A DNA stretch of 64,000 nt from Brasenia schreberi (GCA_036023115.1 JAYKKT010000088.1:2943501-3007500), one strand, 5' to 3'; counted from the stretch's first letter, positions 21,883 to 37,564 are shown. Notes: a model not told the origin generated them from the sequence alone. Program-made: numbers and translations.

Positions 21883-24800
21883 ATGAAGATCGCTCTGGTG
21901 AGGCATCTGCTGCTCAACTCCTCCAAGTCGAGGCCTCCGCCACACTCTCCATTCCATTGGGCGTTCGGAGCCACACGCGTGAGCAACTCCTCTTCTCACT
22001 CGCTTCCCCCTTTTTAGTTTCGCGCCCGCTTGAAAATGATCCAAATCTTACTTCCCTTTTCTGCGGATGCAAATTTATTCGTATATATGTCGATCTGTTT
22101 GTTTTCTTTGTTTTGGGGGATTTCGTTGATAATTTTCCCTGTTGAAATGTGAATCGATCAGACTGCGGTTTCGGCATCGATAGTGGAGGAAGAGTCGGAA
22201 AGCGTGTTGTTCCCCAGGTAACGATCCTAAGCGACTCGACTTCTCTTATTGATTTCCGACTATTGCGGTAATAAATACCGATGGATTGCAATTTCGTGTT
22301 TTTTGATGTTATTCCGACTATACAATTCGGATGACAAATCCACGATATCGTGTTTGGCTACCAGAATCTACAAAATGCAGAATTTTCTGATGGTCCTTTT
22401 ATGAAAAAGTGATGTCCTAATTCTTCTCTTTTGCAAATATTGTCTCAAATCGAGACTTGTTGGCGACTCTGATATGCGTTTGTTTTAGTTAATAATTAAC
22501 TAGTGCCTCTTTCAATGTGTCGATGAATTTTGACATTTGCTCCTTCAAACTAAGGGAGGGCCCCGGTGTATCTTACGGACTTAATTGGGCACTCGCTGGA
22601 AGAGGCATCATCGTAAAGGACAAGGCTTTCCACAATTTGAAAACTTATGACCTTCATAAAAATGGAGCAAGCGTCGTTGGTAATATGAACTTGCGTTTGT
22701 TCTTCATGCTATGATTATGCATACATAAGGTGGTGTTTTTCTGATGACAACTTCTTTCTTATGATCACAAGATCCTGTAAATGGTGTTCCAATCTATGTT
22801 AGAGGAAGCTTCTGTAAGGGGGACAAGGAAATTACGAAGGCACAGTTCGGTAAACTTTTGAAACAAGTAGGTGTTTCTTCTAAAGCCGTTTGAGAGAATC
22901 TCGCTTGACAATAGTTGCTGTTAAGACCTCATGTGTTTTACAGAGGAGTTGTGAACATGAAGGGAAACTTGGTTGTAAATATTACTGTTTAAGTATTTCT
23001 CTACAACTTTGAATGTTGAAGCATGTTTGCTTTTTCAGTGCATAACATGTGCATGAAGCTGATAGGAATCAGTCATGACTCAATATATCTATGTGTGTTT
23101 AGTATTTAAATGTTCTTTATCTTTGGTACAAACAAGCTAGATGTGCTAAAATGAAGATGTAACTGATTGCATACGATATTAGTCTTTTATTTTTGTTGAT
23201 ACATAGCACCGTCATCATGAGGGTACATAGTGTTATCATCATCAATAATTAAGTTTCAGATGGTGCCATAGCAAGGAAGAATTATATGTTAAAGATAGCA
23301 TTATTTTTTCTATTTGTTGAAATGAGGTACTCTTCTCACTATTCTCATTGATGAAAGAACAAAGCAAAATTTAGATAACTGACAATTGACATGGCTCAAG
23401 GTGGAGCCAGAGTAAGATATATAGAGTTGAGTCTAATGCAGGGATCCAAAGAATGGTTTATTAGTTTGTGGCACCATTGATATTCTACTTTAGTCAGATC
23501 CTATTTGGGATTGATATGCCCTCATGGTTTTCTTGAGGTGAAGCTATGAGAGTTGCATGATATCCTTTCATTTATGCATACTAAAATGTGTAACCGTCTG
23601 CTTCTTGCCTCTCTTTCACTTGGTCTCGGACCCTTCTAGCATCTATTCTTCCCATCAGCAAGAACATGATAAGATGATTGTTTGCTTGACCTTATCAAAA
23701 CATGATATTGTATCCTCTTATAATCAGTATGGTTTTTTATTTTATTAACCTTCACCTTTACACTCACTGCTTTCTGATAATAAGCCTACTCCATGGGCCC
23801 TCATGAGATGAAATCTTTCCCAGCCACATCTGCTACTTATGCATTAAAACTGTCTTGTTTAGTTGGTTCAACATTATATTACTTGACTTTTTAACTGTGC
23901 TTGCATAAGATGTTTGGACCAGTTGGGACATGATATTCTTAATTGAGGATCTTATCAGCCCTTGCAGTGCATGCCCAGATAAATTGTGTAACAGAAATAG
24001 AACAAGGATGTGCCCGTAGGGTATTTAAATAAAGATTGAGGGAAATAGATAAAAGGCACGAAGTGTACATTTTCATTCCACATCGTAGTGGCAAAACTGG
24101 TAGTAATGTTGGTAAGTTTCTATAGGTACAAAATATTGGCACTGATATGGGAGAAACTAAAAGTCATTCAGGTTGCACTATTTAGTCTAAACCACCTTCT
24201 GAGTGTTTCCATGAGGTAGAACCTCCTGAAGGAATATAAGTTTTTCATGCGACTGATCCTCAGTTGCATCAAAGAACGAAAATGTTCACCTTAACTTTAA
24301 AAGGATACTTTTGAATGTAGGAAGTCTCAAGTTCAAGATCTTTTGCTGCATGGATAGTTTACGAAAACATGCTCTGCCTAGTTTGGAGTAGCATGTTGGA
24401 GGTTTGCACTCCACATTTGCCAGATATATTGGAGTTGCATGTGAATTTGACATGCGAAATCCATGGATATCATATCTTTGAATGTATGGTTTGAACTATG
24501 TCAAGGGGAGGAAGTTCTTGCCAAACCATGCACCTACGTGCTCTGTCCTCTACCAACTATTATGATCTAATGCTATTGATTGCATATATGTGAGGATTTA
24601 GCCACAGGTTGCGAAACCCCTGTTTGTTTTCCAGTGCCTATCTCTGGCTCCCAATAGAGCCTTACATGTGATGCAATCTTCCCTGGTTTATGACTGGTTT
24701 TTCTAGCATTTGGCAGCTTTAGTTGGGCTCATAGATAATTTATATACTAGTATGTTTCATGGGAAACAAACATTAATGCACAAAGTATGACGCCACATAG

Positions 24801-27800
24801 TAAAAATATGTACGCCACATAGTAAAAATATGTTTAAGTACCTAGCATTGTCCTGTCCTGTGCATAATTTTCACAATGACTTTAAGATCAACCATCCGTT
24901 CTATTATGGTGGGTAAGTAATCATGCTCTTGCATTTCTTCTTCTAAATTTGATCTTCAATTTTATTATTTATGAATGCTTGCTATGTCACCAAAGTTGAT
25001 GTAAAAGAGGTGGTTTAAGCATTCATTCCAGTGTACAACGAGGGAGACAGTTGTTCTTTTTCAAATTCAAATGGTAGCTCTCTAAGTGTGTATCAATGAG
25101 CACCCATGTGTGTGCAGGGCATTCTTATGCATGCATATGGACAAGAAACAACTATATTTCGAGCAAACATCTTGACATTTGAATGAATTGTACTCATGTA
25201 ATTTTTTTTGGCAGGTTACTTCACACATTTCTTCGGTCTCAAACATTTTTGTGCATGATGGGGGTGTTGGATCATCTTCGAAGAGTGATGCAAAAGTGTG
25301 TGTCATAAGTGATCATGCTTCACCTGCTTTAACGGTTTCAAACATCCTTTGGAGAGTTCCTTCTCGAGCAATTTCCCATGATTCCTGTCCATTGACTGTC
25401 TATGTTGCTTCCTCCATGAGGTACTGTGTATAATGATTTGCTGAATGATGTTCTCTAAACTGTTTAGGATCTCAATGGAAATTGCAGATTTACAATATGA
25501 AAAGCAAACACTTAGGTTGCTTCTAGTCTTGAGCTGGGTGTAGGAACAAACACCTGAACATGCTTACCAACTAAAAAAATGTGGGAAAATTTCGAAAATG
25601 TTTTTTTGTGTTGTAGAATATTCTTCTAGTTTGTGCAGAAATTACTGTGTCTATGTTAAGAGCTTCAAAGAAGTACACGGAAAAATATCTTGACCTTTCA
25701 GCAGTGAGAAAACAAGGCATCTGCTTGATCTACGTAATGTGTTTCTTGTAGTTTGTTAGCTGGCAGGGCAATTTTGTATCACACAAGTGGAAGAGTACGT
25801 GAACAGCTGCCAAAGGCTCTGTAACTCATTAAGCCAAAAAGAGAAACAAAAAGGAAATGATTAGATGTTTTAGCTCATCATAATCAAATCACATCACTAC
25901 TCTGACTAATTTTCTATTAGTTAACTCTTTCTTTGCTGTTCCATCTTTCTGAGAGGTATAATATCATCCAAAGAGTATCCATTGCAGTCGAAACCAGTTC
26001 AAAGTGCAAGCAAATATAACTGTTATGTTGAATGAAGACCACGAATTTGCTCATGCATGGTTAGCTTTATGAGTTTGCTATTTATGGAAAAGATTATGTG
26101 CAAGTTTTCGTCAGCAGCATGTATTCATGGTAATGCCCATTCACATTTGTATACCAAATCACACTGTGCCTCCAGATTAAGTTAACTTTATTGGTGTTAA
26201 TATTCTGATTTCCTGTCTGCAACCATTTAACTAGGTGAAAAGCATGTTACTTGTCTGGTTTACCTGTTATCCATAACACTTGTGTAGTTTTAACTTTTAA
26301 CAGTACAACTGAATCTGTGATGTCCTAGTGTCTTCATCAAACTTCTAGAGTGAGGCTTACAATCATTTTCTATCGAAAAAAGGATAATTTGACTTCCATT
26401 TGAAAGTTCTATCGTCAAAATTTCTAAATATCTCTTACCCAAACATGCAATCAAAAGAATGAAAATTTTGCTAAGGAAAACAAAATTGAGTCTTTAGACT
26501 ATAGCTAAAGGAGATAATTTCATCTTAAATTGTAAGACACCAAAAATTCTAAAACTACTGAAAGAAACTTCTATGTGTGTAAAGTCTATGTCTGAAGTCT
26601 TAAAGATACAATCATTTTCTATCGAAAAAAGATAATTTGATTTCCAAGGTGTTTGAAATTCCTGTAGAATTTGAAAGTTCTATCATCCAACTTTCTAAAT
26701 ATCTCTTACGCAAACATGCAATCAAAAGAATGAAAATTTTGCTAATTAAAACAAATTGAGTCTTAAGACTATAGCTAAAGGAGATAATTTCATCTTAAAT
26801 TGTAAAAGATACTCACCTCCAGAGAACATGGATAGCTTGGAGGGTCAACCACTTATGGCATTTTGTTGCACCTGACACTGATATCAAAAGTTGCAACACC
26901 CTTTGACACTGCCTCGTGACAACCTGCAGTTCACTTTATACTGGTCCAAGTTCTTTCCAGAGTCCCAGACTTCCATGTCATCCTTGTCAAGCCACCTGCA
27001 TCAATGTGATTTAGGAATGGGAAGTTGATGTCTTATGATCTAAGAACTTGTCTTGATAAGTGTGCTTGTTCATTTGATTTTGTGCAATACATTGCAGTCC
27101 AGCTGCTGGGGAGACTCTTGGACTTGGATCACAATCTAATACGGGATTTATAGCAGCTGATTTTGAACGATCAGCGCTCATCCTCTGTGGCAAAGCTTTT
27201 GCAGATGTTGCTAGCATTAAAGATGCACTAGCTGCTTTGGCTTCCCCTGTTATATATGCAAGAGATGGACTACCGGTTTCTGCAAGGTAATGGTATCTGG
27301 CTTTGTGGTTTCATTTCCAACTGTCTTTAATTTACTTACAGAGCTGCATCTATAGGCTGCTTGTATCTGGTGATTCTGTGGCTCTGGTATTTGCGTCAAA
27401 AGATACTATTCAGAAGTTCACAGAGCTGCAAGGGATGTTATTGGCCAAGGATGATGGTGTTGTGCTATCTTCTCATGGTGTGGCACCATTATTTCGAGCA
27501 AAAGATGTTAATGCGCCAAACCTTTATAAGAAGCCTTCATCAGTGATATTTGCTTCAGCTGATACGTAAGTGTAGTTTAAAATTTTAAACTGAATTTACA
27601 GATTCAAGATTTTGTGGCATTTGTGTGTACTTTTCTCACCACATGCATGAAAAAGACATAGCATCTGCTTTCTTAATATCATAACTTTGAATCCAGAGGT
27701 TGTTATAGCTGTGGTGTTCGAATATTATTTACTCGTTAATGATGATAATTTTGTACTTTGTAATTGTCCTGTTGGTTTTTTCTGATGGGCAGATCCGGTG

Positions 27801-28689
27801 CCCTTCCACCAATATCAAAGCTTTCCCCGGGCCAAGCAGCTTATCACTTTCTGGCTGGCTACCACAGTGGAAAATTCATCCCAGCATATCATGATCAGTT
27901 GTTGTCTGTTGATCCATTAGAGCTTTCCAAGAGACTTCTAACTCAGGTTTTTCTCGAAGACTGAGACCTTATCGTCCATGTTAAATAGGCACGTTTTAGA
28001 AGCCAAAGTGCTCGTTCCTTACATTGTAGAGACCCTTTACTGCATATTCACATTTTGTTGACTATATTTAGTAACAAACTCCGCAGTGTGAGGGTTCACC
28101 CTTAGTCACTCCCATGGCCCAGATAAAGGAAAGGAAGGTTGCATTAGTAGCAGAACAGCAAACATAAAAGTTTGTCAGTTGTCCTATGGGATGCAATGTT
28201 TCGAACAAGATCTATCTCAAAAATTAACCATGTTGCATCCTGTAGTCAACCCCACTCAGTGTGGCAAAAGGATATATACACATATATCTATCTATCTATC
28301 TATCTATATGTATATAAAATTGGAGTTGCTAGACTCTTATCGATGTTGAACCATCCATGTCCATCCAAATGGTTGAGAAAAATGAAGGGTCTGGATCAGA
28401 AAATGAGAAAGTAAAAAGTGCAGGACTTTGTACCCTTTGTTTTATCTAAAAGAGACTCACTTTTTTGCTTTTTTATGTAGACCATCCATCTCTTCGTCCG
28501 AATGGTCATGGATGGTCTAGGATGAAGGAATTGGAGTCTACCAACCCCCCTCTCTCTATATGTATATAAGAGAGAGAAAACCTGATATATATTAACACAC
28601 TTAGGTGGTAGCATATCCAAACAAATCAAAACCATCGATTAGTTGAAATTTAAATTCAAAAACCGAATAAAGTATAAATGGCAAAATAG

Positions 28690-28720
<31 letters not shown>

Positions 28721-29568
28721 CTTTTTAAATTCAAATTTCAACTACCAATCACCCAAGTTAGATGGATTAGATTTGTTTGGATAGAACACACGAGGTTCTC
28801 TCTCTCTGCCTTTATATATATATATATATACCCGATGCCTCATTTTAGGCCTGTCATATCTGACATTTCATATTTTGCTCGACATAGACACCTGCATCAG
28901 TGTCCTAAGTAACATTAACATAGATTATTGTTAATTTTGTCAAGGAAGCTTTCACGTAGATTATAACCTCCTTTTTGGGATTTGTTGCAGTTGCAGAGCA
29001 ATGAGATTCCATCATTTCTAATCAATGTTAGTAAAGGCGAAGAACATGTGGCCGGTATGTGGCCCTCAGTATGTTTTTTTATTTTTACATTTCCCACTGC
29101 TATCGGACGTATGCAATGTATGCATCATGTGTAAAATATATGCCTACCGGTATCTCGTAAGCTTGTCAACTTTGAATCCACATAATATAATCAAGAAGTA
29201 TAGTGTATGCCTACTGTTTTCCTGTTGCGAGGGACGCAGTTATGGCAAGAGGATAGCTGCTGATCTACTCTTATCCATGTGAAGGCTTTTGTTATATTTT
29301 ACTCGACCTGAAACTGGACATTTTTGTATATTGTAGGCAAAGAATTCATTAAACTAGTCGAATCAACACTTTCAAAGAGTGCACAACCAAGTGGGCAAGC
29401 AGCATCTGAACCCAAAGGTAGATAATTTTCTCACATAATTTATTTTTTAATATCTGGTGGAAAAGTGTTCCTAGTCTTCTCTTTTTGCCAGCTGCAGAGC
29501 TCAAATCAAAGTATCAGGACTTCATATCAAGCAGATATCCAGAATTACCTGAAGATTTTGTCTTCTGA
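21883..29568 (+). CDS. 450-residue conserved-looking protein, possible PEPCK N-terminal-like fold
   Basis: Eleven coding exons join in phase with GT-AG introns: 21883-21978, 22162-22217, 22555-22679, 22772-22866, 25215-25420, 27098-27286, 27356-27565, 27793-27946, 28991-29054, 29337-29417 and 29492-29568. The sum is 1353 nt, 450 residues plus TGA. The first 32 residues (MKIALVRHLLLNSSKSRPPP...) are basic with no acidic residue, like an organelle-targeting peptide. The middle holds IFVHDGGVGSS, SHDSCPLTVYVASSM, GFIAADFERSALILCGKAF and KLSPGQAAYHFLAGYHSGKF. The order VF/IF-V-N/H-D, then a V-R/C-V-I-S strand, then IAADFERSALILC recalls the N-terminal domain of ATP-type PEP carboxykinase, but there is no GxSGTGKT P-loop or catalytic C-terminal domain. 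The gene structure is firm; the relationship to PEPCK is inference and the function is unknown. Confidence 0.85.
22867..25214 (+). other. Intron 4 of the 450-residue gene
   Basis: A 2348-bp intron between CAA|gtaggt and ttggcag|GTT. It has no recognisable coding sequence. A 21-bp tandem duplication (cgccacatagtaaaaatatg) lies at about 24790-24832. Confidence 0.85.
26361..26806. repeat. Direct duplication inside intron 5
   Basis: About 175-190 bp at 26361-26536 recur at 26608-26806 with a period near 270 bp. Shared strings include 'aatcattttctatcgaaaaa', 'catgcaatcaaaagaatgaa' and 'ctaaaggagataatttcatc'. High similarity suggests a fairly recent intronic duplication. Confidence 0.85.
28241..28312 (+). 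mobile_element. Solo RTE-like 3' tail running into (TATC)n
   Basis: In intron 8, 'tagtcaaccccactcagtgt' then 'ggcaaaagg' matches a decayed RTE 3' end, followed directly by TA/TATC microsatellite (28268-28312). Confidence 0.5.
28594..28797. mobile_element. Hairpin (MITE-like) element, family C
   Basis: The left arm 'acacttaggtggtagcatat' followed by 'ccaaacaaatc' is mirrored by the right arm 'gatttgtttggatagaacac' (28769-28790). A (TA)n tract (28689-28718) sits in the middle, and GAGAGAG (28570) and CTCTCTCT (28798) lie just outside. It lies in intron 8 of the 450-residue gene. Confidence 0.6.
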
Positions 29569-32125
<2,557 letters not shown>

Positions 32126-32623
32126 ATGATAACAAGCTGTCTCATTTCATTTATCAGTCAAAGAGCACAATCTAATTATAGAAGCTTTGCAGAAAATGCT
32201 GCGGCCTATCCCGTGGCTCTGGTGTCTTGCACTCGATTCTTTCAAGCTCTCTCTGCAATGCGCGATTCCTTTGCCAAACTTCAGAAACTCCGCGTGGCGC
32301 AATCATTCCTGACTACACCAACCAAAGGTTCTCAAGGCCAGGTTGATTCAGTTCAGTGGGATACTGCTGGAATTTCAGTAGAGGACCGAAGCTCTGATGA
32401 TGCAGTCATTCACCGAGAAGATGGTTCAGTCGAGTTAACAGAGGAGGGGCATGAGATAAAGGTCCAATACCAAGTTGATCCCATGAAGCAGAGGAGGTTG
32501 TCTTGGCCATGCTCCCCAAAACCTGGTGTGATTTTAGTTGCTGTCTTTTGTCGGCATCTTAACTTTCTTATTCTTGATTCGATTATCGAATCCACCATAT
32601 TTGTACATGAAGAGCTTCTGTAA
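32126..32623 (+). pseudogene. Orphan coding-like exon, gene fragment or unrecognised gene
   Basis: This open frame of 165 codons has coding-like codon use and GC content well above its flanks over about residues 11-120 (SFAENAAAYPVALVSCTRFF, QALSAMRDSFAKLQKLRVAQ, REDGSVELTEEGHEIKVQYQ). The sequence just before (ttatcag at about 32153-32159) is a good 3' splice acceptor, so the real exon may start there rather than at the ATG. The tail (FCRHLNFLILDSIIES...) looks like intron read-through; 'aaacctg|gtgtg' near 32525 is a possible donor. I do not recognise the family. It may be a captured gene fragment or part of a gene whose other exons I cannot see. Confidence 0.35.
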
Positions 32624-34361
32624 GTAATATTACTCAAATATGTCTAAAAGCAGTAGGCCAGGTTTATGATGTTGAGCTCACATAACATTCACCATCTCTG
32701 AGATTTACACAAGGATCACTTGAATTTCAGCTTGATAGAATTGGTTTCAAATAGGTATACATATGTAGCTCGGATCATAATCAACATCAATGCATTTATT
32801 CAGTCGGTCGTCCATATGGCTCCAAAGTGAAGGGCCGAACTTGGTCGCCAAAATGAGTGTATCCCAATGGTAAAATGTATACAAAAGGGAGGCAATGCCC
32901 CATTAGAGCTTCCTCTTGTTTCTTGTAAATCTTACACTCATGTGACCCACAGGCCATAAACAAACTGGTTTCTGTAGGGAAGGTTCCAATTAAGTGCAAG
33001 CGAAAAGGAAAATTGACATTGTAGGTAGCTAATTTATTACTCCGTCATGGCTGATGCGGATTCTAGACGCCTTTTCTTGTTCATGCAATCTAAATAACCA
33101 AATTATGTGAGTCCGAGATCCATATCCATTCAATGGGGGATAAAACTTTGTTATGTGGGTCGTCTCTGATCACGATTTGTGGGAATTTACGGAATTGTAG
33201 ACAAATGGACTTTCACAAGATTGAATAAACTGGAGCTGGATCATTTTTTGTTCTTGGGATCCAAATTATGTGGAGATGAATCCACAAAGAGGTTTGATTC
33301 CAAGACTCCCCGTGAGAGATATGAAACAAAGATTGAGTCTCTTTTCAAGGCTCCATTGTTGGTACTCCGACCTGCAAGCTCGCCTGATCTTCTAGCGTCC
33401 GACCTCTTTTTTGTCTGGCAGCGGATCTTATCCTAAGTAAGAAAACAAAAAAGGGTTTGAAAGGTTTTCCTCTGTTTCCCACAGCCAGTTTCTTCCACAG
33501 AGGTTTCTCTGTGTTTTTCGTATATATTTTTCTTCATTGCACTGCTCTAAATTTATATAGCAGCACCTGGCTCCCCCTCTCGGATATCGGGCTTTCTGTT
33601 ATGGAACTCTTATCCGACTGTTACAGAACGGGTCTATAACAGCCTCCACGAGAAACGATAGATGGTTGGTCTAACTGTTTTCATTGGTGAAACTACTTAG
33701 AATGACCATTTTTTTCGGTTGTACATCCATATCCATGAAAATCATGTTGGATGAGGCGAGACCTCAAAGAGGCTCCTCACCTCAAACAAGGTGAAACCCA
33801 CAAATCTATATGTACCTCAAACTTTTAGAAGGTTGTGTGGTCGACCTCATCTGAATTTCACCCAACTTAACTTTTAGGTGATAGGAGTGTAATAAAAATG
33901 TTGAGATGGTTTGAAAAATAAAAGAGGTTTCTGATTTGAGTTTGAGAGTGAGAAATTAGATGGTGAATATTTTAAAAGAAATAAGTCTCAAATGCTTCAA
34001 AAGGATAATATCGCATCTTGATCTTTGGGAGTTAAATAGTAATACAATTAAAGATCAACCATAACAGTGAGTAAAAATCGAAATAAGCACTTGGTATAGA
34101 ATGATGCTTGGCTTTTGGTTTGGTTTATTTTCTTTCTTTGCTGCCATTATTAAAGGAGGTGTGCTAATGGGTCGGGTATAATAACAAACAACCGATCCAT
34201 GAACTATTTCAAATCGGGTTATAGTTCATGACAAGTGGATCCATTTTATGTTTGTACCGTAAAGTCTTTCTCACGCATCGCTACATTGAAAGAATCTAAA
34301 CATCACGAAGATAAGCTTCAAGAGTCCCTATGACGCTGCATTCATCCTTATCTTCAGTGTG

Positions 34362-34362
<1 letters not shown>
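32624..34362. other. Intergenic, no supported gene
   Basis: The frame at 33179-33436 and the TATA-like 'atttatatagcag' near 33550 with a CT-rich leader could be a solo-LTR or promoter relic, but no matching second copy is present in the window. Confidence 0.35.
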
Positions 34363-34452
<90 letters not shown>

Positions 34453-34603
34453 ACAGAGATAGGAAAACTGGATCCTACCCACTTTTACCCATCAATTATT
34501 TTTCAACATTTCAAATATAATTTAAAAGAATAAGAATTTTTAAAAAAAGATGAAGAACACGTTATTATACTTATGCTTTCGATCAAAATATATATATATG
34601 TAT

Positions 34604-34684
<81 letters not shown>
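34363..34684. repeat. Microsatellite cluster (CA)n(TA)n and (TA)n
   Basis: CA (34363-34414) runs into TA (34415-34449). After about 140 bp of AT-rich DNA, a second long TA tract runs to 34684. Confidence 0.95.
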
Positions 34685-34685
<1 letters not shown>

Positions 34686-34693
<8 letters not shown>

Positions 34694-34971
34694 ATGGTAT
34701 ATGTTCAAACGCTTAAATCTATTCTAGCATCTTAGTATTATCAAATTAATCAATAACGAGGATTTAAATTTAAAAAATAAAATGAATGGATTTAAGAATT
34801 CAAATCTATTAAATACAAAGATTTAAATTCAAACATCTTCGTATTTACTGCACAATATATTTCTTTTTAAATTCAAATCTTTATGATTGATCATATCGAT
34901 TAAATACTTTAAATCTTTCAATTGATTTAAACATAATGGATTTAAGCTAGGACCCTTTTCTCTCTCTCTCC

Positions 34972-35013
<42 letters not shown>
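34686..35013. mobile_element. Possible hairpin element between (TA)n(GA)n borders
   Basis: The left border is tatatgagagagaatgg; the inverse border is ctctctctccatatata near 34960-34990. Inner arms 'gcttaaatctattctagc' and the inverse of 'gctaggaccc...gatttaagc' are only loosely complementary. It is AT-rich with repeated 'aaattcaaatct' words. Weaker than the other hairpin copies. Confidence 0.35.
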
Positions 35014-35975
35014 TAAACATGATGGGATATATTCAGATGATGTACTGGCTCTATGTCTATGCAAGTCGTAGAGAGACTAGGGTAGACTACCCTTTTTCTT
35101 CCGTATTCAGTGTACCCCTTTTGTCTACTCAAGTGTGAGTGCTCTTTGATTGGCTCCAAAGTGAAATGCAGATACGATAAACATATCAAGTCATCGAAAT
35201 CTCTAGAGTCTACTTTTACAGTGATTGGCTCTATTTTCAGAAACGTTCTTGTCAAGGGATAATAATAATTCATGTAGCCGATTCTATCTTCTACGAAAAA
35301 AGATTTAATTAATGTTTTTATTGCTTGATATTAAATATAATTCGTCTCGTATCAAGAAACAGAAAGATTGAACAATAAGAGTGAGTAGATTGTGCAATCA
35401 ATCAAGATGTTCATGTCTACCTTTCCTTTTATTTTTAGGGTATGAGCGTAAACAATCATTTTTTTAAATTTTATAATTTTATAAATAAAATTTATACTCA
35501 TAAAAGTAAAAGATGAATATGAATATGCATGTATCAAAGGTTTTTAAACCTAGTTTTTAAAAAAAATAAAGATACAAGCTAGACGACAATGAGTAATAAT
35601 TCATCCAACTAAGACATCAACTCACTAGTTGAAGATCAAGAGTTTAATAATTGGGAGTGCACATCTGGCTTCTACATTTCCATTGCACAAAAAAAGAGAG
35701 ATGCTAATTAAAGGAAAATTTATATTAACCACCTAGTTATAGTGTATATAGAGGATTACTTCTAACACCATTTATTTTTGTTTAGTCACTAATGATTTCA
35801 GGCCCTCAAAAGTACTCAAAATTAAATGTCAATCTTTGAGCAAGAATTTGGACCTACTTAAGCATAGAGAAGCGTCTTAGTTATGTTTTAGTACATAATC
35901 TCATACAAACATCTCTACTGTTCGATCTTTGAGATCAATGGTAAAGAATTTTAAATATACTTTAAAAAAGGTTGG
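35014..35975. other. Intergenic, nothing recognised
   Basis: No gene, RNA or repeat identified. The frame at 34947-35273 is partly microsatellite. Confidence 0.45.
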
Positions 35976-36213
35976 TTCAGAAGTTCCAAACGGAAACCAA
36001 TCCATCAGTTCCAAACCGGAACTGAACTGACAATTTTCAACCCGATTTCGATTTCATATCTGTTTTGGAGACCCATGAACCATAATCAAACTGAGAAGTT
36101 CCCGGTTGTAGTTATGGTTCAGAAATCAGAACCGGTTTCAAACGGTCCTGGGGGCAGTTCGGTTCTAGTCCAAACCGTTACGCCAGTTATGAGCCGGACA
36201 TGTCTAGATTCGC
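35976..36213. repeat. CCGGTT-rich dispersed repeat, copy 2
   Basis: Begins near 'ttccaaacggaaaccaat'. It carries many aaccggaac/ggttcc words around 'caattttcaacccgatttcg' and ends in 'gagccggacatgtctaga', the same terminus as the copies at 4078 and 58954. Confidence 0.65.
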
Positions 36214-37564
36214 CCAATCCTTGTGCCATTAGGTAGCTGAACAAAAATATACAATTCCCACTTGCTGATCAATAAATTTGACATAAGTTAGTGATCTCCA
36301 AGGTAAAATTTCCTTTCTTTTGTATGGCTTTATAAAAGACACAATTTCATTAGGGGTGGCAATTTTAGACCCGAGCTTCATGTCCGGGTTAGGGGTTAGG
36401 CATCAAAGTCAGGTCTGAGTCGTTCAAAGTGACACAACAAAAATCGGTTCAGGTATAAGTTGATCCAAAACCGACCTGAACCTGATCCGAATGTACATAA
36501 TGTATATTCTATATATTTACATTTATAAAAATGTATATTTTACATCATATACACATATGCAATGCACATTATAAGTAGTATATATACATAGAAGAGCTTT
36601 TAGAATCGGATCCCCTACTCAAGTGAGAACCACCCTCTCGAAAGCAAAAATTTCAAGCTTTTTAGTAACTTCCAAATAATTATTGTCAATTCGATTGTCA
36701 TGTTTTTTATTTTTTTAATGACTTTTATTGAACTTTTAGGTCAAGTTGTAGTTCCAAGAGACACATGACTCTTGGGGCTTCTTCTTTAGCTAACCATGGC
36801 ACGGATGTGCGCATGCCATACCCTTACCCTTACCCTTACCCTTACCCAGTACTCGTCACGACATCAAGAGAGCCTACCCGCCCATACTCAAGCAACACTC
36901 AACTCGGGCACAAGGGAGGTTTAACCACCTTGAAGGTGTGTGTAGCTTGCCAAAGACGAGCTCGTGTGGGTCTAGTAGCGGATCCCTTTGGATCCACTAG
37001 GGTCGAATAAGTGGGCTAGGGGTGTCCCACCCAAGAGTCATGTATGGTGTCTTTGAAGAGTCCTTGTGTCATGTCCCTTGTCATATAAAACTTTGCATAG
37101 CACTTACTTGTAGGCTCACTCGGCTCGTGTAGCCCACTTCGCTCGCCATATCGGTACACCGGGTCTCCGGTGTGTGTAAACATATTAACTGATAAACTCA
37201 ACCTCGATAACAACTGGGTTAAGTCCAAATGATTCATGGATCAGACTTCACGGCTCCGACGAGTTACATCTCCATCTCTAAACAGCACAAGTATTGGGTA
37301 GGTACCATTTCCATTCTAAACAAACTAGAGACTTAAACGGGTCGAAAGCAAATCTGTATGGATCCAACCCGTTTGATCTTGCCTATACCAGATCAGGGTC
37401 TGCTTTGATTAATATCACAATATGGTTCTGGTATGCATACACCAATACCCGAGTCTATAACTGCAAATATCGATGCAATTCAGCACGTATCGCTAAACGG
37501 ATCGGACCTGGTTTTGTTGTGAAAATTCCGAGACCAGCTGGAGAGAGAAAACACTAAGAAGTCA
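36214..37564. other. Intergenic; short CCCTTA run
   Basis: No gene. A (CCCTTA)4 run at 36821-36846 is not the plant telomere unit (CCCTAAA). The frames at 36765-37557 have no family support. Confidence 0.45.

Noticed and set aside
32410..32637. Minus-strand 75-codon frame
   Set aside because: Antisense shadow of the orphan exon at 32126-32623.
33174..33655. Possible solo LTR
   Set aside because: It has a TATA-like box and leader but no second copy, no clear TG...CA ends and no TSD seen.
36821..36846. Possible telomeric repeat (CCCTTA)n
   Set aside because: The plant unit is CCCTAAA and the vertebrate-type unit is CCCTAA; CCCTTA is neither in any rotation, and only about four units are present.
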